DNA of 64,000 bases from NCBI RefSeq assembly GCF_042477335.2, contig NC_091263.1, positions 69,558,501 through 69,622,500 on the forward strand, written 5' to 3'. Under the pieces are notes generated by a model. It did not search any database. It was not told the DNA's origin and was given only the letters and a program-made list of their open reading frames with translations. The position numbers were made by a program, and so were the translations under genes. This DNA comes from Ovis canadensis. Lineage: Eukaryota; Chordata; Mammalia; Artiodactyla; Bovidae. Positions 1-11,058 of this stretch are shown in pieces. The stretch's first letter is position 1. The number at the start of each line of letters is the position of its first letter.

Positions 1-119
1 TAATCCTCCAAACATTTATGGACATGCCGGCGGCTTCACTTGTCACAGGGAACTTGTCACAACAAACTTGTCATAGCTGTTGGAAGGGAGAGGGAAACAC
101 ACAAGCAAGGAAGCCATGC

Positions 120-245
120 TTTGTTGAGGACTGACTGTGCGCTAAGTACTGCCGCCCTTGTATCTCAACAGACCTGCCCTCACCACACACATACCCACTG
201 AGGGAGCTGAGATTATCAGCCCAATTTACAGATGAAGAAACTAAG
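120..245 (-). mobile_element. MIR SINE fragment
   Basis: Reads as reverse-complement MIR: a degraded 'bigger/smaller than' tail followed by a lower-case version of the 'tttacagatgaggaaactgagg' block near 227-243. Ancient mammalian SINE, heavily diverged. The 119 bases before it show nothing I recognise. Confidence 0.6.
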
Positions 246-414
246 GTCTTTGCTTAGATTTTTTCTTTACTGCTTTCTGAAAGCTGCTCCTGGGTGCCCA
301 TAGGGACATTTCAGACTCAAATTTCCCGGGTGAATTCATCTCCTCCAGCACCCACACACACCAGTCCATTCCTCCCTATCTCAATAAATGACACTGCCCT
401 CCAACCACTTCCTT

Positions 415-490
415 CACTCAGCAAATATTGATTGAGGACCCACAGTGACTCTGCCCTCATAGTGCTTACATCCTAATGGGAGGACCAGAC
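415..490 (-). mobile_element. L2 LINE 3' end, first part
   Basis: Reverse-complement L2 tail: the 'caaatattgattgaggacc' start and the 'ctgccctcatagtgcttaca' block are typical. The same L2 appears to resume near 650 after an L1 tail inserted in between. Confidence 0.6.
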
Positions 491-491
491 C

Positions 492-559
492 GTGATTTTT
501 TTTAAAATTGAAGTCTACGTGATTTATAAGGTTTCAAGTGTACAGGAAAATGATTCGGT

Positions 560-590
<31 letters not shown>

Positions 591-645
591 TTTTTCAGAT
601 TCTTTTCCATTGTAGGTTATTACAAGATGGCAATAAATATGTTAA
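492..645 (-). mobile_element. L1 3' UTR fragment inside L2
   Basis: Starts with a T run (the poly-A on the minus strand), followed by the old artiodactyl L1 3'-UTR pattern ending in 'gattcttttccattgtagg'. It separates two pieces of one L2 copy. Includes a TG microsatellite. Confidence 0.6.
562..589. repeat. (TG)14 microsatellite
   Basis: Uninterrupted TG dinucleotides, 14 units, grown inside the L1 3' UTR at a place where the element normally has an AT/TG-rich run. Confidence 0.97.
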
Positions 646-649
646 AGAG

Positions 650-1110
650 TAAAAATAGACAGCGTATAGGATGATAAATAATAGGGCTAGAAATAAAATA
701 GAGGGGAAGTATCAGGAGGACCCGGGAGTGTGGAGTGGTGTCGGAATTTTAAATAAGATGATCAGGGCAAGGGAAAGAAGAAAGGGGAAGGGAGTCTGGC
801 CTGTCTGGAGCCTGTCTGGGGAAGGGTGTTCTGGGGCAGAGGAAACAGCATGTGCAAAGGCCCTGGGATAAGTGCTTATCTGCACTGTTCCCAGAGTGAG
901 GAGGAAGCCAGCATGGCCGAAGTGTGGGGAGCAAGGGGACCACGTAGAAAGGAAGTGAGAGACGTGGTGGGCAGGTCACCAGCTGGGAGGCTGGTGTAGA
1001 CGTGAGCCAACCGAGCAGAAGAGGGACATAACCTGACTTCTGTTTCCATCTGGCTGCTGTCGGGGGGACTGGGTGGAAGTGGGGAGATCAGTGAGGAGTG
1101 TCGTGTAGGC
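650..1110 (-). mobile_element. L2 LINE, second part
   Basis: Reverse-complement of the L2 reverse-transcriptase tail. Recognised blocks: 'gaaacagcatgtgcaaaggc' near 841-860, and the adjoining 'aaggaagtgag' and 'gggacataacctgacttctg' blocks. Order and orientation match the piece at 415-490. Short open frames here are not genes. Confidence 0.6.
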
Positions 1111-1225
1111 AAGAGGTGAGGAGACAGAGAAGGGTGGATGTGGTCAGATTGTGGCCATATTTTGAAGGTAGGATTTCCTGGGATTGTGAGGGGAGTCAGG
1201 GATGCCTGGGGTGTGGAGCCAGTGG

Positions 1226-1450
1226 GTCAAGTGAGACTCTCTCCTCACTCCCCACATTCCACCAGTCAGCTGGTCTCCCCAGACCTTGCTCCTCGAAACC
1301 TCTCAGATCCGCTCACTTCCTCTGCTCCAGCCACTTCCCTGGACCATCTGCCCTCCTCTGGCCGCTGCTGTGGCCTCTTGCCTGGTCTGCACCCCGCCTC
1401 CCTGCTGTGTTCTCCCCTTGAGATCCTGCCCATCACCCCTGTTAGAGCCC
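1226..1450 (+). mobile_element. Probable L2 fragment
   Basis: C/T-rich stretch resembling forward L2 ('ctccagccacttccctgg' like the L2 block before the 'ctcagggcctttgcac' segment). Heavily diverged and could also be unique pyrimidine-rich DNA. Confidence 0.3.
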
Positions 1451-2023
1451 CTGACTGACCGCTGGCTGTCAGGGAGGTTACCTTCAGCCTGGGAGTTACT
1501 CCCCAAAACGGGAAATCAGGGGGCATCAGTACTGACAGAGAGAGGGAATGATGCTGGGCCACCAAAACCCCAGAAGTTCTCCAGCCAGCCATACCCGACC
1601 ACCAGGCCAGTTCCACAACCAAACGTCACTCAGAGGGGCAGCCCCGGAGTTGGCAGGGAAAGCTTCCTGGTGGCTGTGGCGCTGGCTGGGGCCTTGGAGA
1701 AACCCAGAGCTTGCTGATTTCAAGAGGCTCTGGCCTCTCACAGGCAGGGGTTTGAGCGCTGGCTCTACCACTTCCCAGGCGGAACCCACCCCAGACTTTG
1801 CCAGGGCTACCGGGACGACTTGGAGACTGACCACGGGCTGTTTGAGGACCCCCATGGGCCTTTAACGTTCGGTGCGAGAGAAGGGATCCCAAAGTGGAGG
1901 TCTTGGAGGTGCAGGGCCAGGACTGTCAGGAGAGGCGCCTGGGCTACAGCGGCAACTGAGGTGGGCGGGGCCGGCGGGCAGGTGGGCGGGCCTCAGAGGC
2001 GTTTCTCTTTCAGTGGCTCCTCA
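1451..2023. other. Unique GC-rich sequence, no gene seen
   Basis: Open frames overlap on both strands because stops are rare in this GC-rich stretch, but none has a recognisable domain or a splice-bounded exon. A few GGGCGGG boxes occur near 1963-1990 without a surrounding CpG island. Confidence 0.5.
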
Positions 2024-2223
2024 ACTTCCCAGGTGGCTCTGCCTTATAGAATCAGCCTGCAATGAGGGAGACGCGGGTTCGATCCCAAGGTCGGGAAGAT
2101 CCTCTGGAGGAGGGCATGGCAACCCACTCCAGTATTCTTGCCTGGAGAATCCCATGGACAGAGGAGCCTGGAGGGCTGCAGCCCATGGGGTCGGAGAGAG
2201 TCAGACACGAGCGAGCACCTACA
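2024..2223 (+). mobile_element. Bov-tA SINE
   Basis: Complete tRNA-Glu-derived Bov-tA: 'cttcccaggtggctct' head, B-box-like 'gggttcgatccc', the Bov-A body 'gcaacccactccagtattct' and the 'agtcagacacga' tail. The gene-like frames across it are the usual SINE artefacts. Confidence 0.95.
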
Positions 2224-2225
2224 CA

Positions 2226-2372
2226 GGCTTGCTCTACCACATACACCATCTGGATGACCCTGAGCAAGTCTCTCTATCTCTCTGAGCCTCAGTTTGCCTC
2301 ATCTGCAGACTGGAACCAGTTATCCCCAGGCTTTGACATATTTTCAAGGCCTGAGAGTCCCATTAGGGTGTC
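2226..2372 (+). mobile_element. MIR SINE
   Basis: Forward MIR: 'gaccctgagcaagtctctct', then 'ctgagcctcagtttgcctca' and 'tctgcagactgg'. Directly abuts the Bov-tA, which may have landed at its edge. Confidence 0.75.
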
Positions 2373-2439
2373 GGCTTAACTCAGGATAAGGCCTCCTAGT
2401 GTCAGAAGGTCCCCCATAAAAGGAAGAGCCTCAAGGTCT

Positions 2440-2561
2440 GTCGTAGGATAGACTGGATTTCCATCCCAGCTCAGCCACTTACCAGCCAGGTGACCCACCA
2501 CGAAACTCCCCACCTCACTGAGCCTCCACCACCTGCCACGCCTCTTGTAAAGTAGAGCCCT
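2440..2561 (+). mobile_element. MIR SINE fragment
   Basis: Forward MIR: 'cagctcagccacttaccagc', a degraded 'gtgaccttgggcaag' and 'cactgagcctccacc'. Its right side is interrupted by a Bov-tA insertion. Confidence 0.6.
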
Positions 2562-2786
2562 GTCCGTGCATGCTAAGTTGCTTCAGTCCTGTCCGAATCT
2601 TTTCGACCCCATGGACTGCAGCCCTCCAGCCTCCTCTGTCCATAGGATTCTCCAGGCAAGAATAATGGAGTGGGTTGCCATGCCCTCCTCCAGAGGATCT
2701 TCCAGACCCTGGGATCGAACTCGTGTCTCTTACGTCTTCTGCATTGATAGGCGGGTTCTTTACCACTAGCGCCACCTGTGAAGCCC
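2561..2786 (-). mobile_element. Bov-tA SINE
   Basis: Complete Bov-tA on the minus strand, with the Bov-A part at left and the tRNA part ending 'ccacctgtgaagccc' at right. Likely target-site duplication: AAAGTAGAGCCC (2549-2560) and AAAATGGAGCCC (2787-2798), two mismatches. Confidence 0.93.
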
Positions 2787-2879
2787 AAAATGGAGCCCAC
2801 TGGTCACCAAAAAAGCAGCCCTCTGTGCACCCAGTACATAGTAGGGGCCCAGCCAAAGTGCTGGAGAGTTTGGACTTCA

Positions 2880-3300
2880 CCCCGGAGGCAGCTGGACCCA
2901 CTGCCTGAACGCCCCCCTTCCTGGGCGGGGGCAGCTGCAGCCCCCAATGGGGTGTTTTTTATCTCCAAGCCGCAGTGGGCTCCGCAGAGCTCGGCAAAGT
3001 CCCTGCGCGCGGACAAAGAGCTGTTGTTCCCGCAGATCTAAAATTGCCTCCCTCTTGATTGCCGCTATACAAACCCAGGCGGCTGCTCGCTTCCCCCATC
3101 CAGTTGGGTCTATTTCAAGAACACGCTGATTAGCGCTGATTGCGCCTTGATGATGGCGAGCGCATCGCCCAGCCCCCTCCCCAGGCTCCCCGGGGCGTCC
3201 GTGCTCCCGCTCCGGGGACCGTGGCCCTGCCACCCACCAGCACCCAGAGACCCTGGACCCTCGAGGGGGTGCAGCACAGCCGGGCTGGGCTCCTCATTCT
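2880..3300. promoter_or_regulatory. CpG-containing unique block, candidate regulatory element
   Basis: Repeat-free and visibly rich in CpG, with an AT-containing core (3040-3165) holding 'gctgattagcgctgattgcg', a tandem homeodomain/CCAAT-like motif. No convincing splice donor or coding frame ties it to a gene. It could be a small CpG island, an enhancer or simply GC-rich DNA. Confidence 0.35.
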
Positions 3301-3585
3301 GCCTCCACCGCCGGTGGGACATGGGGAGGTCAAGTCCCCCACCCGCCCACCCCTGCCCCGTCCCCAGCCTCTATTTCCTCCGCTGCAAAGTTCTGTGCTC
3401 AAGAAGGCAAGGAACAAAATAGTGCCTAGGGAAGGGTGGTTTTCACAGTGGGCTTCCAGATACTGTGGTCATGATTGGTCATGAGCCGAAGGAGCATAGT
3501 TCCAGCCTTCCCCCTCTCTCTCTTTCTTGCACACATACAAACTCACACAGATGTCTCTGCTCCTGCCAGTACTTGGTGCAGTGGG
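3301..3585. other. Unique sequence
   Basis: No repeat or gene recognised. A pyrimidine-rich tract lies near 3508-3530. Confidence 0.4.
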
Positions 3586-3800
3586 ATGAACTTTAATAAT
3601 CATTGTTTCCCTTTACTGAGCACATTGCCATGTACCTGGGACACCTTACCTTGTGCAAACACCACGGTCATCTTTGGCACCTATTTCGTGTCTCCTGAAA
3701 TAGGTGCCACTCCTGAGGCTCCTGAGGCTCCCAGAGGTGATACCGCTTACCCACGATGGCCCAGCCAGGGCATGGTGAAGTCTGGATTTGAACCAAGGTC
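3586..3800 (-). mobile_element. MIR SINE
   Basis: Reverse MIR: 'ttactgagcacattgccatg' at the left, 'ggatttgaaccaaggtc' (the 'ggattcgaacccaggtc' block) at the right. A local duplication of 'ctcctgagg' occurs near 3711-3730. Confidence 0.65.
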
Positions 3801-4224
3801 ATTGCAAGGGCAAAGTCTATGCTTCCCAGCACACCAGAGCCTGCTCAGGGCTCTTGGCCAGAGTTAAGGGAAACCATGAATTAGAATAATAGAGCAGGGG
3901 TCTAATGCTGCTTATTTCTACTATACCAGTCCTGTGTGTGATCCTGGAAAAGTTTTTTGTTGTTGTTTTTTTTCCCACTCCAGAAATCTGTTTCTTCCTC
4001 CTTAAAATTGGGAGTCGATTCAGGGTATCCCAGGTTCTAGCCATTGCCCATGATGGATGGACTGATTCCTGGAATAATCTGAATGTCCCTTTGGAAAATG
4101 TAGATTCTGCACCCAGCCTTAGAGACCTGGAATCAATAGGCCTGGATGGGCCCAAGAATCAGTGTTTTAAGACACTCTCCAGAGGTGGGTCAGTGGTTCT
4201 GTCTGACAGCAGTCAATTCTGCCC
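3801..4224. other. Mostly unique sequence
   Basis: Part of 3935-4015 ('gtgtgatcctggaaaagtt', then 'ctgtttcttcctccttaaaa') may be a degraded forward MIR, with a T-rich interruption near 3953-3973. No gene seen. Confidence 0.35.
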
Positions 4225-4745
4225 CGAGACCCCGCCCCCCACCCCAGCCCCATCCATCCACACGACCTGTCTGCTCTACTCTCAAATGGGCCTCCAGTCC
4301 ACCTGGTTCTCCACACCCTCACACTCCCCGCCGCCAGCCCAAGCCCCCATCATCACGTAGCAGCCTCCTCCCTTCCTGGACTCCTTGCTGCCACTTGGGT
4401 ACCCTCTTGTCTGTTTGCTACACAGCAGATTGAAGGGTCTTCTTAAAACGCAAATCTGAACTCCAGCGCCACCTCCCAGCCTAAGCCATCCATGGCTCCC
4501 CGTTACTTCAGAGACAGAGACTTCTCGAAGCCCACACTTTGCTCTTTGGTCTCCAGAACCATACAGGGCCTGGTGCCTTCCCCAGAGTCACTTTACACCA
4601 CCCGCCCCTTCCCTGCAGTGCTGCGGTCTTCTTTCAATCTTCAACCCACTGTGTGACTGTCCGCCAGAGGACATTGCTGCTGCTTCTTAGAGCACCTCCT
4701 CTCCCTTTTCTTGTCCAGTGAACTCCTGCTCATTTATTAGGTGGA
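4225..4745 (+). mobile_element. L2 LINE fragment
   Basis: Forward L2 tail: 'cttcttaaaacgcaaatctg' near 4439-4458, 'catggctccccgttacttca' near 4491-4510, 'ccatacagggcctggtgcct' near 4559-4578, all in the expected order. No functional ORF. Confidence 0.75.
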
Positions 4746-6119
4746 GTTAAGCCTTGCTTCCTGGGACTTGCCTGGGAGCAAGTGGGGTGCCCTGGGGGTA
4801 GTGAACTCTCCATGCAGAGAGGAGTGCAAGAAGCTTATGAGTATTCACTGGGAAGGAGGTCATGGAGGGGATGTCTGCTTTGGGTCTGAACCCTAGGTCC
4901 TTCTCCCTACCTCAGAGAGCCTGTGGGCCTCTAGGATGAGGGAGCTCTGCCTGCCCTCCTGGGATACAGGGAGTGAGGAGGCAGTGGAGACCTGGCCCTG
5001 GCTCCCAGGATGCCAGGCAGCCTAAGCAAGGGCCTGTTGGCAGCAACAAGGCTTCAGAGCTCTGGCAAAAGGGACTGGAATTCCCCTCAATGCCTGCCCT
5101 GGCCTCAGGGTGCTGGGCAGCCCTGGGGAGTGGATCACTGCTGGCTCCTGGTTGATGGCCCTTTCCAGCCCACAGAAGTTTCTGAGGAGCACGCGCATCA
5201 GTTCACCCCTCCCCTCTCTGCTACCCTAAGGCCCCTTCTTTCTCCAGCATCCCTCAGCTCCTCCCCTACCCGCCTTTCTCTTCTCTTCAGCATTTCTGCT
5301 CCCTCCCCGCTCCCCATCTTTTTATACCCCTCTTTGTCTGAAGACCTCATCCCTAATTATCTCCCTCTGTGCAGATCCCCACCTAACGACCCTGCTCCCA
5401 TCTCTTCACGAGGCGAGGGACCTCTGTCCATCCTGCCCAGGGTCCCGGGCTGGGCTGCAAGGATCAGACCAGGCCAGGCCAGGATGGACCATCCTGAGGA
5501 GGGAGATGCAAGCCCGAAGTCCTCCCCTGATGTCCTGAGCACCCGCCTGACACACAGTGGTTCTCAGGAACTGTAATAAGGGGCTCAAGACCAACCTTGA
5601 CCCCAGACTTGATCTCTGGGCAGGGAAATGAATGTGTGAGCCACTCTCAGTTTCTACATGAGCCCTCAGAGGGAAGCAGAGGGTCTGGAGAGTTAAGGTT
5701 TTCCAAGGCCCCTTCAAACCCATTATCTTCGTAACCCTTCCCATGCCTCAGCCAGGTTGGGTGAGTCATCTCAGTGTTCTACATAAAGACACTCAGCTCA
5801 GGAAGGTGAAGCCATGAGCCCCTAGTCTGCAGCAGGTCGAGTCCACAGCAGCTATATGGCCTGTCCTAGGCCCCAGCTCTGGGGACCCTCACGGGGATGG
5901 TTCTGGGTCTCCAAGGCCCATGCTTGGGACGTGGGAGATAGGCAGAATGTTTGCCCAGATTCTGGGATTCTACAAACCCCTCCAAGCCTCCCACCCCCTG
6001 TTGCTAGGCAACAGCTGCTCAAGGCTGAAGGTAAAGGCAGAGGTTGAGTCGAGGGAGGCCGAGCAGCTGGCTCCATCCTTCACAAAGGGGCTGGTGGAAG
6101 GCGTTCCGAAGGCCGGGCC
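4746..6119. other. Unique sequence, no gene seen
   Basis: No ruminant SINE or LINE and no confident old repeat. Overlapping short frames have no recognisable domain. A consensus RFX X-box lies at 6000-6012. A reverse-MIR trace may occur at 6120-6175 ('ggacttacccaaggccactg'). Confidence 0.5.
6000..6012. promoter_or_regulatory. RFX-type X-box motif
   Basis: GTTGCTAGGCAAC is a near-perfect inverted repeat matching the RFX-factor consensus GTTGCYNRGCAAC. It sits in unique DNA. One motif alone does not show function. Confidence 0.45.
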
Positions 6120-6389
6120 TAGGGAGAACCTGAGCGTCAGAGGTGTGCAGGGACTTACCCAAGGCCACTGGGGGTGAGGGTTAACTCATTCTAGCACCAA
6201 AACATCAGAGCTGGCAGGACCGTTAGAAATCAGCTCCATAAGAAGACATGTGCTACAACCCACAATTCCTGAGCCAGGGCAGACGTTGCTAGTGGATGAC
6301 TGACCTCCTTCCCACCGAGCCCAGCCTGAGCTCAGAATTCTCAACACGGTGGCCAGGCAGTTCTAATACCAGACCAGACTCGTCATGAA

Positions 6390-6475
6390 AGATAATCCTG
6401 TTTATTCTCTCTTATCTGTTCTGACCTCATTTACAGGTGGGTAAACTGAGGCCCAGAGAAATGTGGCAGAATGAA
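6390..6475 (-). mobile_element. MIR SINE fragment
   Basis: Carries 'ggtgggtaaactgaggccca', the diagnostic MIR block in reverse orientation. Confidence 0.65.
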
Positions 6476-6484
6476 ACATGCATG

Positions 6485-6612
6485 GGACTTAGGATTCAGA
6501 GGCTCAGGTCTTAGCCATGTGCTGTCTTCTTGCTGGGTGACTGTGGGCAAGCCCCTCCACCTCTCTGGACCTCAGGCTGTCTGCTATAGAAAGGGTTTGA
6601 TGACAGCAAGCC
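6485..6612 (+). mobile_element. MIR SINE fragment
   Basis: Forward MIR: 'gctgggtgactgtgggcaag' and 'cacctctctggacctcaggc'. It lies next to a MIR in the opposite orientation. Confidence 0.65.
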
Positions 6613-7067
6613 TGTAAAAAGAAAGCCAGGGATTGGGTGCAAGCACTCCCCAGGCACCAAGCCCAGAGGAGGTGTCTGAGGACACTTTACCCCTTCTCCC
6701 CTTCCTTGTTTGCCTCCCCCCAGGCACACCTCCACCTTCCAGCTCTGCCAGCCGCTCCCTTCCTGGGGCAGATGTTGGCCCAGCCAGCGAGGTTAAGTGT
6801 GAGGCTGAGGGGGAACCTGAGCTGAGCACGCGGGTCTTGGTGAAACTGGAGAGGGAAGGACACGAGGGAGCTGGGGGATGGGTATCGGCTGGGGAGGGGT
6901 GACCGCTGCTGGGTTCTCTTGAACAGCTGGCTGGCTGCTCAGGGGGAGTCAACAGCCTCCCTCCATCGACTTCTTTTTCTCTCCCGACTCCAGACTCAGA
7001 CCCTTACCCCACTCTGCCTCTTCGTGGCTGTTGGGGGGAAGCTGGCTTGGCTCCCCCTTCACACTCA
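6613..7067. other. Unique sequence
   Basis: GC-moderate DNA without a recognisable repeat. Overlapping opposite-strand frames of about 90-120 codons have no family resemblance. Confidence 0.4.
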
Positions 7068-7285
7068 CACGCCAACTCATTAGAAAAGACCCTGATGCTG
7101 GGAAAGATTGAGGGCAGGAAGAGAAGGGGAAGACAGAGGACGAGATGGTTGGATGACATCATCGACTCAATGGACATGAGTTTGAGCAAACTCCAGGAGT
7201 TGGTGATGGACAGGGAAGCCCGGTGTGCTGCAGTCCATGGGGTTGCAAAGAGTCAGTCACGACTGAGCAACTGAACAACGACATG
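7068..7285 (+). mobile_element. BovB LINE, 3' end
   Basis: 5'-truncated RTE element. The visible piece encodes the end of the BovB polymerase ('[20 protein letters not shown]' type reading frame) and finishes with the 'agtcacgactgagcaactga' tail. Confidence 0.93.
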
Positions 7286-7541
7286 CGGAAGAGAAGGGAG
7301 AGCGTCGACCTGCCCAGGGCTGCGGTGCGTGGGTCCAGGTTGTCCACCCTTTGCTGGACACAGGCCCTCTGCCGGAGCAGGAAGGACATCGTGACATAGT
7401 CTGCCCTGCAGACCAGGTGCTGAGCGTTCAGAGAGGTGTTAGCAGAGAATCAGGCTGGAGGGAGCTTCCTGGGAAGATCTTCTAAACAGGCGGACTTGAA
7501 ATGAGAAGTTCTAAGGGAAATGTGCCTGCATGTGCACCTGT
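7286..7541. other. Unique spacer
   Basis: No repeat recognised between the BovB tail and the CA-rich array. Confidence 0.4.
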
Positions 7542-9168
7542 ACACACACACAAACACATCACACACACCACATCAGACAGACACCACACACCACATCATA
7601 CATCATAGACACACACCACACACACATCACACACACCCCACACCACATCACACACACCACATCACACACACCACATCAGACAGACACCACATCACACACA
7701 CCACACACCACACACCACATCACACACACCACACACCACATCACACACACACCACACACATCACACACACACACCACACACCACATCACACACACCACAT
7801 CAGACAGACACCACACACCACATCATACATCATAGACACACATCACACACACCACACACCACATCACACACACCACACACCACATCACATACACCACATC
7901 AGACAGACACCACATCACACACACCACACACCACATCACACACACACACCACATCATACATCATAGACACACATCACACACACCGCACACCACATCACAC
8001 ACACCACACACCACACACCACATCACACACACCACACACCACATCACATACACCACATCAGACAGACACCACATCACACACACCACACACCACATCACAC
8101 ACACACACCACATCATACATCATAGACACACATCACACACACCGCACACCACATCACACACACCACACACCACACACCACATCACACACACCACACACCA
8201 CATCACACACACATCACACAAACCCACATCACACACACACATCACTCACTCACACCACACACATCACACATACACATCACATCACACACACACCACACAC
8301 CACATCATACACCATACACACACCACACACACCACACCACACACACACATCACACACCACATCATACACACACACCACATCACACACATACCACACACAT
8401 CATACACACACACACATATACCACATCACACACACACATATCACACACACACATCACACACACACCACACCACACACACACACATCACACCACACACATT
8501 ACACACACATCACACACACATCAGACACCACATACCACATCACACCACACACATCACACACATACCACACAGTACATCACACACACATATCACACACCAC
8601 AATCACACACACACCACATCACACACACACATCACACACACATCATATACACACCACACACCACACACCACACACCGCATCACACACACCACATACCACA
8701 TCATGCATCATACAGACACCACATCACACACACACACACCACACACCACATCACACACACACATCACACACCACACACATCACACACCACATCTCACATG
8801 CATACACATCACATACCACACACCACATCACACACACACACACACATCACACACCACACACATCACACACCACATCTCACACACATACACATCACATACC
8901 ACATACATCACACCACACACCACATCACACACACACACACATATCACACACCACATACTCCACATCACACCCACACATCACACACCACACATACCACATC
9001 ATACACATCACACACCATACACACCACACACACACACATGCATATACACATCACACAGACACACACCACATCACACACACACAGCACATCACAAACCACA
9101 CAGACGCACACACACACACCACCTCACACACACATGCACACACACACAAACACCCCACACCACACATG
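7542..9168. repeat. 1.6-kb CA-rich tandem array with higher-order units
   Basis: Almost pure C and A on the + strand, built from short words such as CACACCACAT, CATCACACA and CATCAGACAGACA. Landmark words recur at set distances: CATCAGACAG starts at 7571, 7674, 7798, 7897 and 8057, and CATCATACATCATAGACAC at 7594, 7821, 7952 and 8111, giving repeat lengths near 227 and 159 bases. A separate unit near 83 bases occurs around 8788-8880. Long His/Thr frames are low-complexity artefacts. No G-rich or hairpin-forming repeat-spacer pattern of a CRISPR array is present. Confidence 0.95.
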
Positions 9169-9790
9169 CTGACTTTTCCTAGGAGCTGTTTGGCTTTTCT
9201 CCCCCTGAGATGTTTCCATCATTTCATCATCTTCTTGGTCTTCTCGTCTCAGATACGGTCATTCTGACCCAGTCAAGAAACACAGGGGCCCCCACGTGGG
9301 CCAGCACCGCCAGGGCCTCCAGTGGAGCTGAGGCTGGCCACGCAGGCCCTGCAGAGGCGAGGTGGCTGAGAGCAGCGAGCAGACACAGGGAGCAGGCAGC
9401 GGGCCCCCGTGGTCAGCCCTGCTGGGACTCAGGGCTTGGTCCACCGCAGGGACGGGTGAAGGCCTTCCTGGGGGGCGGGGGCTCCCTGACCCCAGCCTGG
9501 CGGGCCTCTCTGCCCAGCCTCTTGCTCCGGCAGCACTGGCCTCACGCCTGGTTTGGACGGAGGACCTTGTCACAGCCTCGGCGTGTCTGTCTGGATGGGC
9601 TTGGAGACTTTCACCAGACCGCCCTTGCCCAGATTTCTCTTTACATTTTGTTAAAGTCATCTTTTCACTGTGACTCTGTCAGTCCCTTTCATCTTCCATT
9701 TTCAAAAGATCTAGTAGTGGCAGGGGGCCAGGAGCAGGAGGGAAGGCCTTCAGTTAGAGGTGCGGTTGGGGATCATTTGTTAACTGTTCA
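9169..9790. other. Unique sequence
   Basis: Moderately GC-rich. A 194-codon frame runs on the + strand but overlaps similar frames on the other strand and has no recognisable domain. No repeats recognised. Confidence 0.4.
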
Positions 9791-9870
9791 TTAACTCACT
9801 AAATAAAACCTTGTGGAGCACCTACTATGAGCCAGCCTCCACGCTGGATGCATATTCTTGCTGTGTGGAG
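9791..9870 (-). mobile_element. L2/MIR-type fragment
   Basis: 'gtggagcacctactatgagc' is the reverse-complement tail typical of L2 and MIR. Too short to assign firmly. Confidence 0.5.
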
Positions 9871-10890
9871 GATACACCTTAATGTATCCACCTGGAAGTA
9901 AGCAGAACTATAACGGTGCTGCTTGCTGGGAAGGGGTCAGTGGCCTGAGATCCTTAGTCTTAAGCCTGGGGGCGGGCTGCTCCTGACAGTGGTTAGGAAA
10001 GACTGCTCTGAAGGAGACACCAGCAGGAGAAGGCGCCAGCCAGGCAGGGTGGGGACAGCAACATGGTCAGGAAAGGAAAGAGCAGATGCAACTCCCCGGG
10101 TGTGTGTGGACTACACAGAGGAGGCCGGAGCCACTGGACGGTGGTGAGTGAGGCAAGGTGGCGGGGTGTGGGCTGCACGGGGGGACAGGGGCAGCGGCCG
10201 GGAGGCAGGGCCGTCGGGGCGTAGCCGGAATCAGGGACCAGTCGGTTTCCGCTTTGGGAAAGTGGAGGCCAGTGCTGTGACTTGTTGAGGGCCTACTGTG
10301 CGCCACACCTGGCTGCCTCACCGTTAGTGACCGCCCCCCCAGCCAGGAGACAGAGTCCACAGGCCAGATGGGGCCTCGGGGGTGCTGTTCAGGGCAGCAG
10401 CTGCAAAAACAGCCCCTCCTTGATGCCTTCACCTGACCCATGGCCGCTCCAGGCACACGGGCCCAGGCAGAGATGCTCATCTGAGGCCCGCCTGCTGGGG
10501 TCGAAACAAGAGCTTTCAAGAGGTCTGGCGCTCAGACAACAAATTCCTTCACGTCCCAGCAGTTTCGCCATTCGGTTTCCTGGACTCCCGATCCAGCTGA
10601 AGCAAACCGGGTGGAGGCAGCCTGAAACCCAGTCTGCAGTTACTAGGACTGCCCCCTAGAGCTCACCTTCCACGTTCCGATCAGCGTGGGGCTCCCAACC
10701 CCACCAGAAACTTCTAAAAACTCTGGCTTCCCATGGCCCATCCCTGACTTGTCAGTTCAGGATTTTCTAGGGAACCCTGTATTTTTAACAGAGTTCTTCG
10801 TGATTGGGAAAACACCACTCTGGAGTAGAGACCTGGCAAGTCTCAGGACAGAGGGGATAGCTGGGGGGCCCTGGAGACAGAAAAGCCAGC
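9871..10890. other. Mostly unique sequence; possible old L2
   Basis: 9990-10280 reads weakly like reverse L2 ('gagacaccagcaggagaagg' then 'gttgagggcctactgtgcgc'), but too diverged to call. The remainder shows no repeat or gene. Confidence 0.35.
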
Positions 10891-11058
10891 AGTCTGCTCT
10901 AACAGACATACTGTGTGATCCTGGGACGGTTGCTGAACCTCTCTGAGCCTTGCTTTCCTCATCTGTAACGGGAAAATGGGATATAACTCTGGTCTCTGCA
11001 TTCATTGCAGATTCTATATGAGTTGCATCAAGTTCCCAGCACACAGGGGTGCTTAATC
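10891..11058 (+). mobile_element. MIR SINE
   Basis: Forward MIR nearly full length: 'ctgtgtgatcctgggacggt', 'ctctgagccttgctttcctc', 'atctgtaacgggaaaatggg' and the tail 'cacacaggggtgcttaatca'. Confidence 0.85.

Noticed and set aside
2024..2223. tRNA-Glu gene inside Bov-tA
   Set aside because: tRNA-like heads of SINEs are diverged, lack a proper cloverleaf and acceptor end, and recur in every Bov-tA here.
7520..7966. 148-codon His/Thr-rich frame
   Set aside because: Direct translation of the CA-rich array; no other support.
7542..9168. CRISPR-like array
   Set aside because: No unique spacers, no conserved 25-40-base repeat, no cas genes; eukaryotic microsatellite composition.
9210..9794. 194-codon + strand frame next to the CA array
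   Set aside because: Frames of similar length overlap on the minus strand; no domain or exon boundaries seen.
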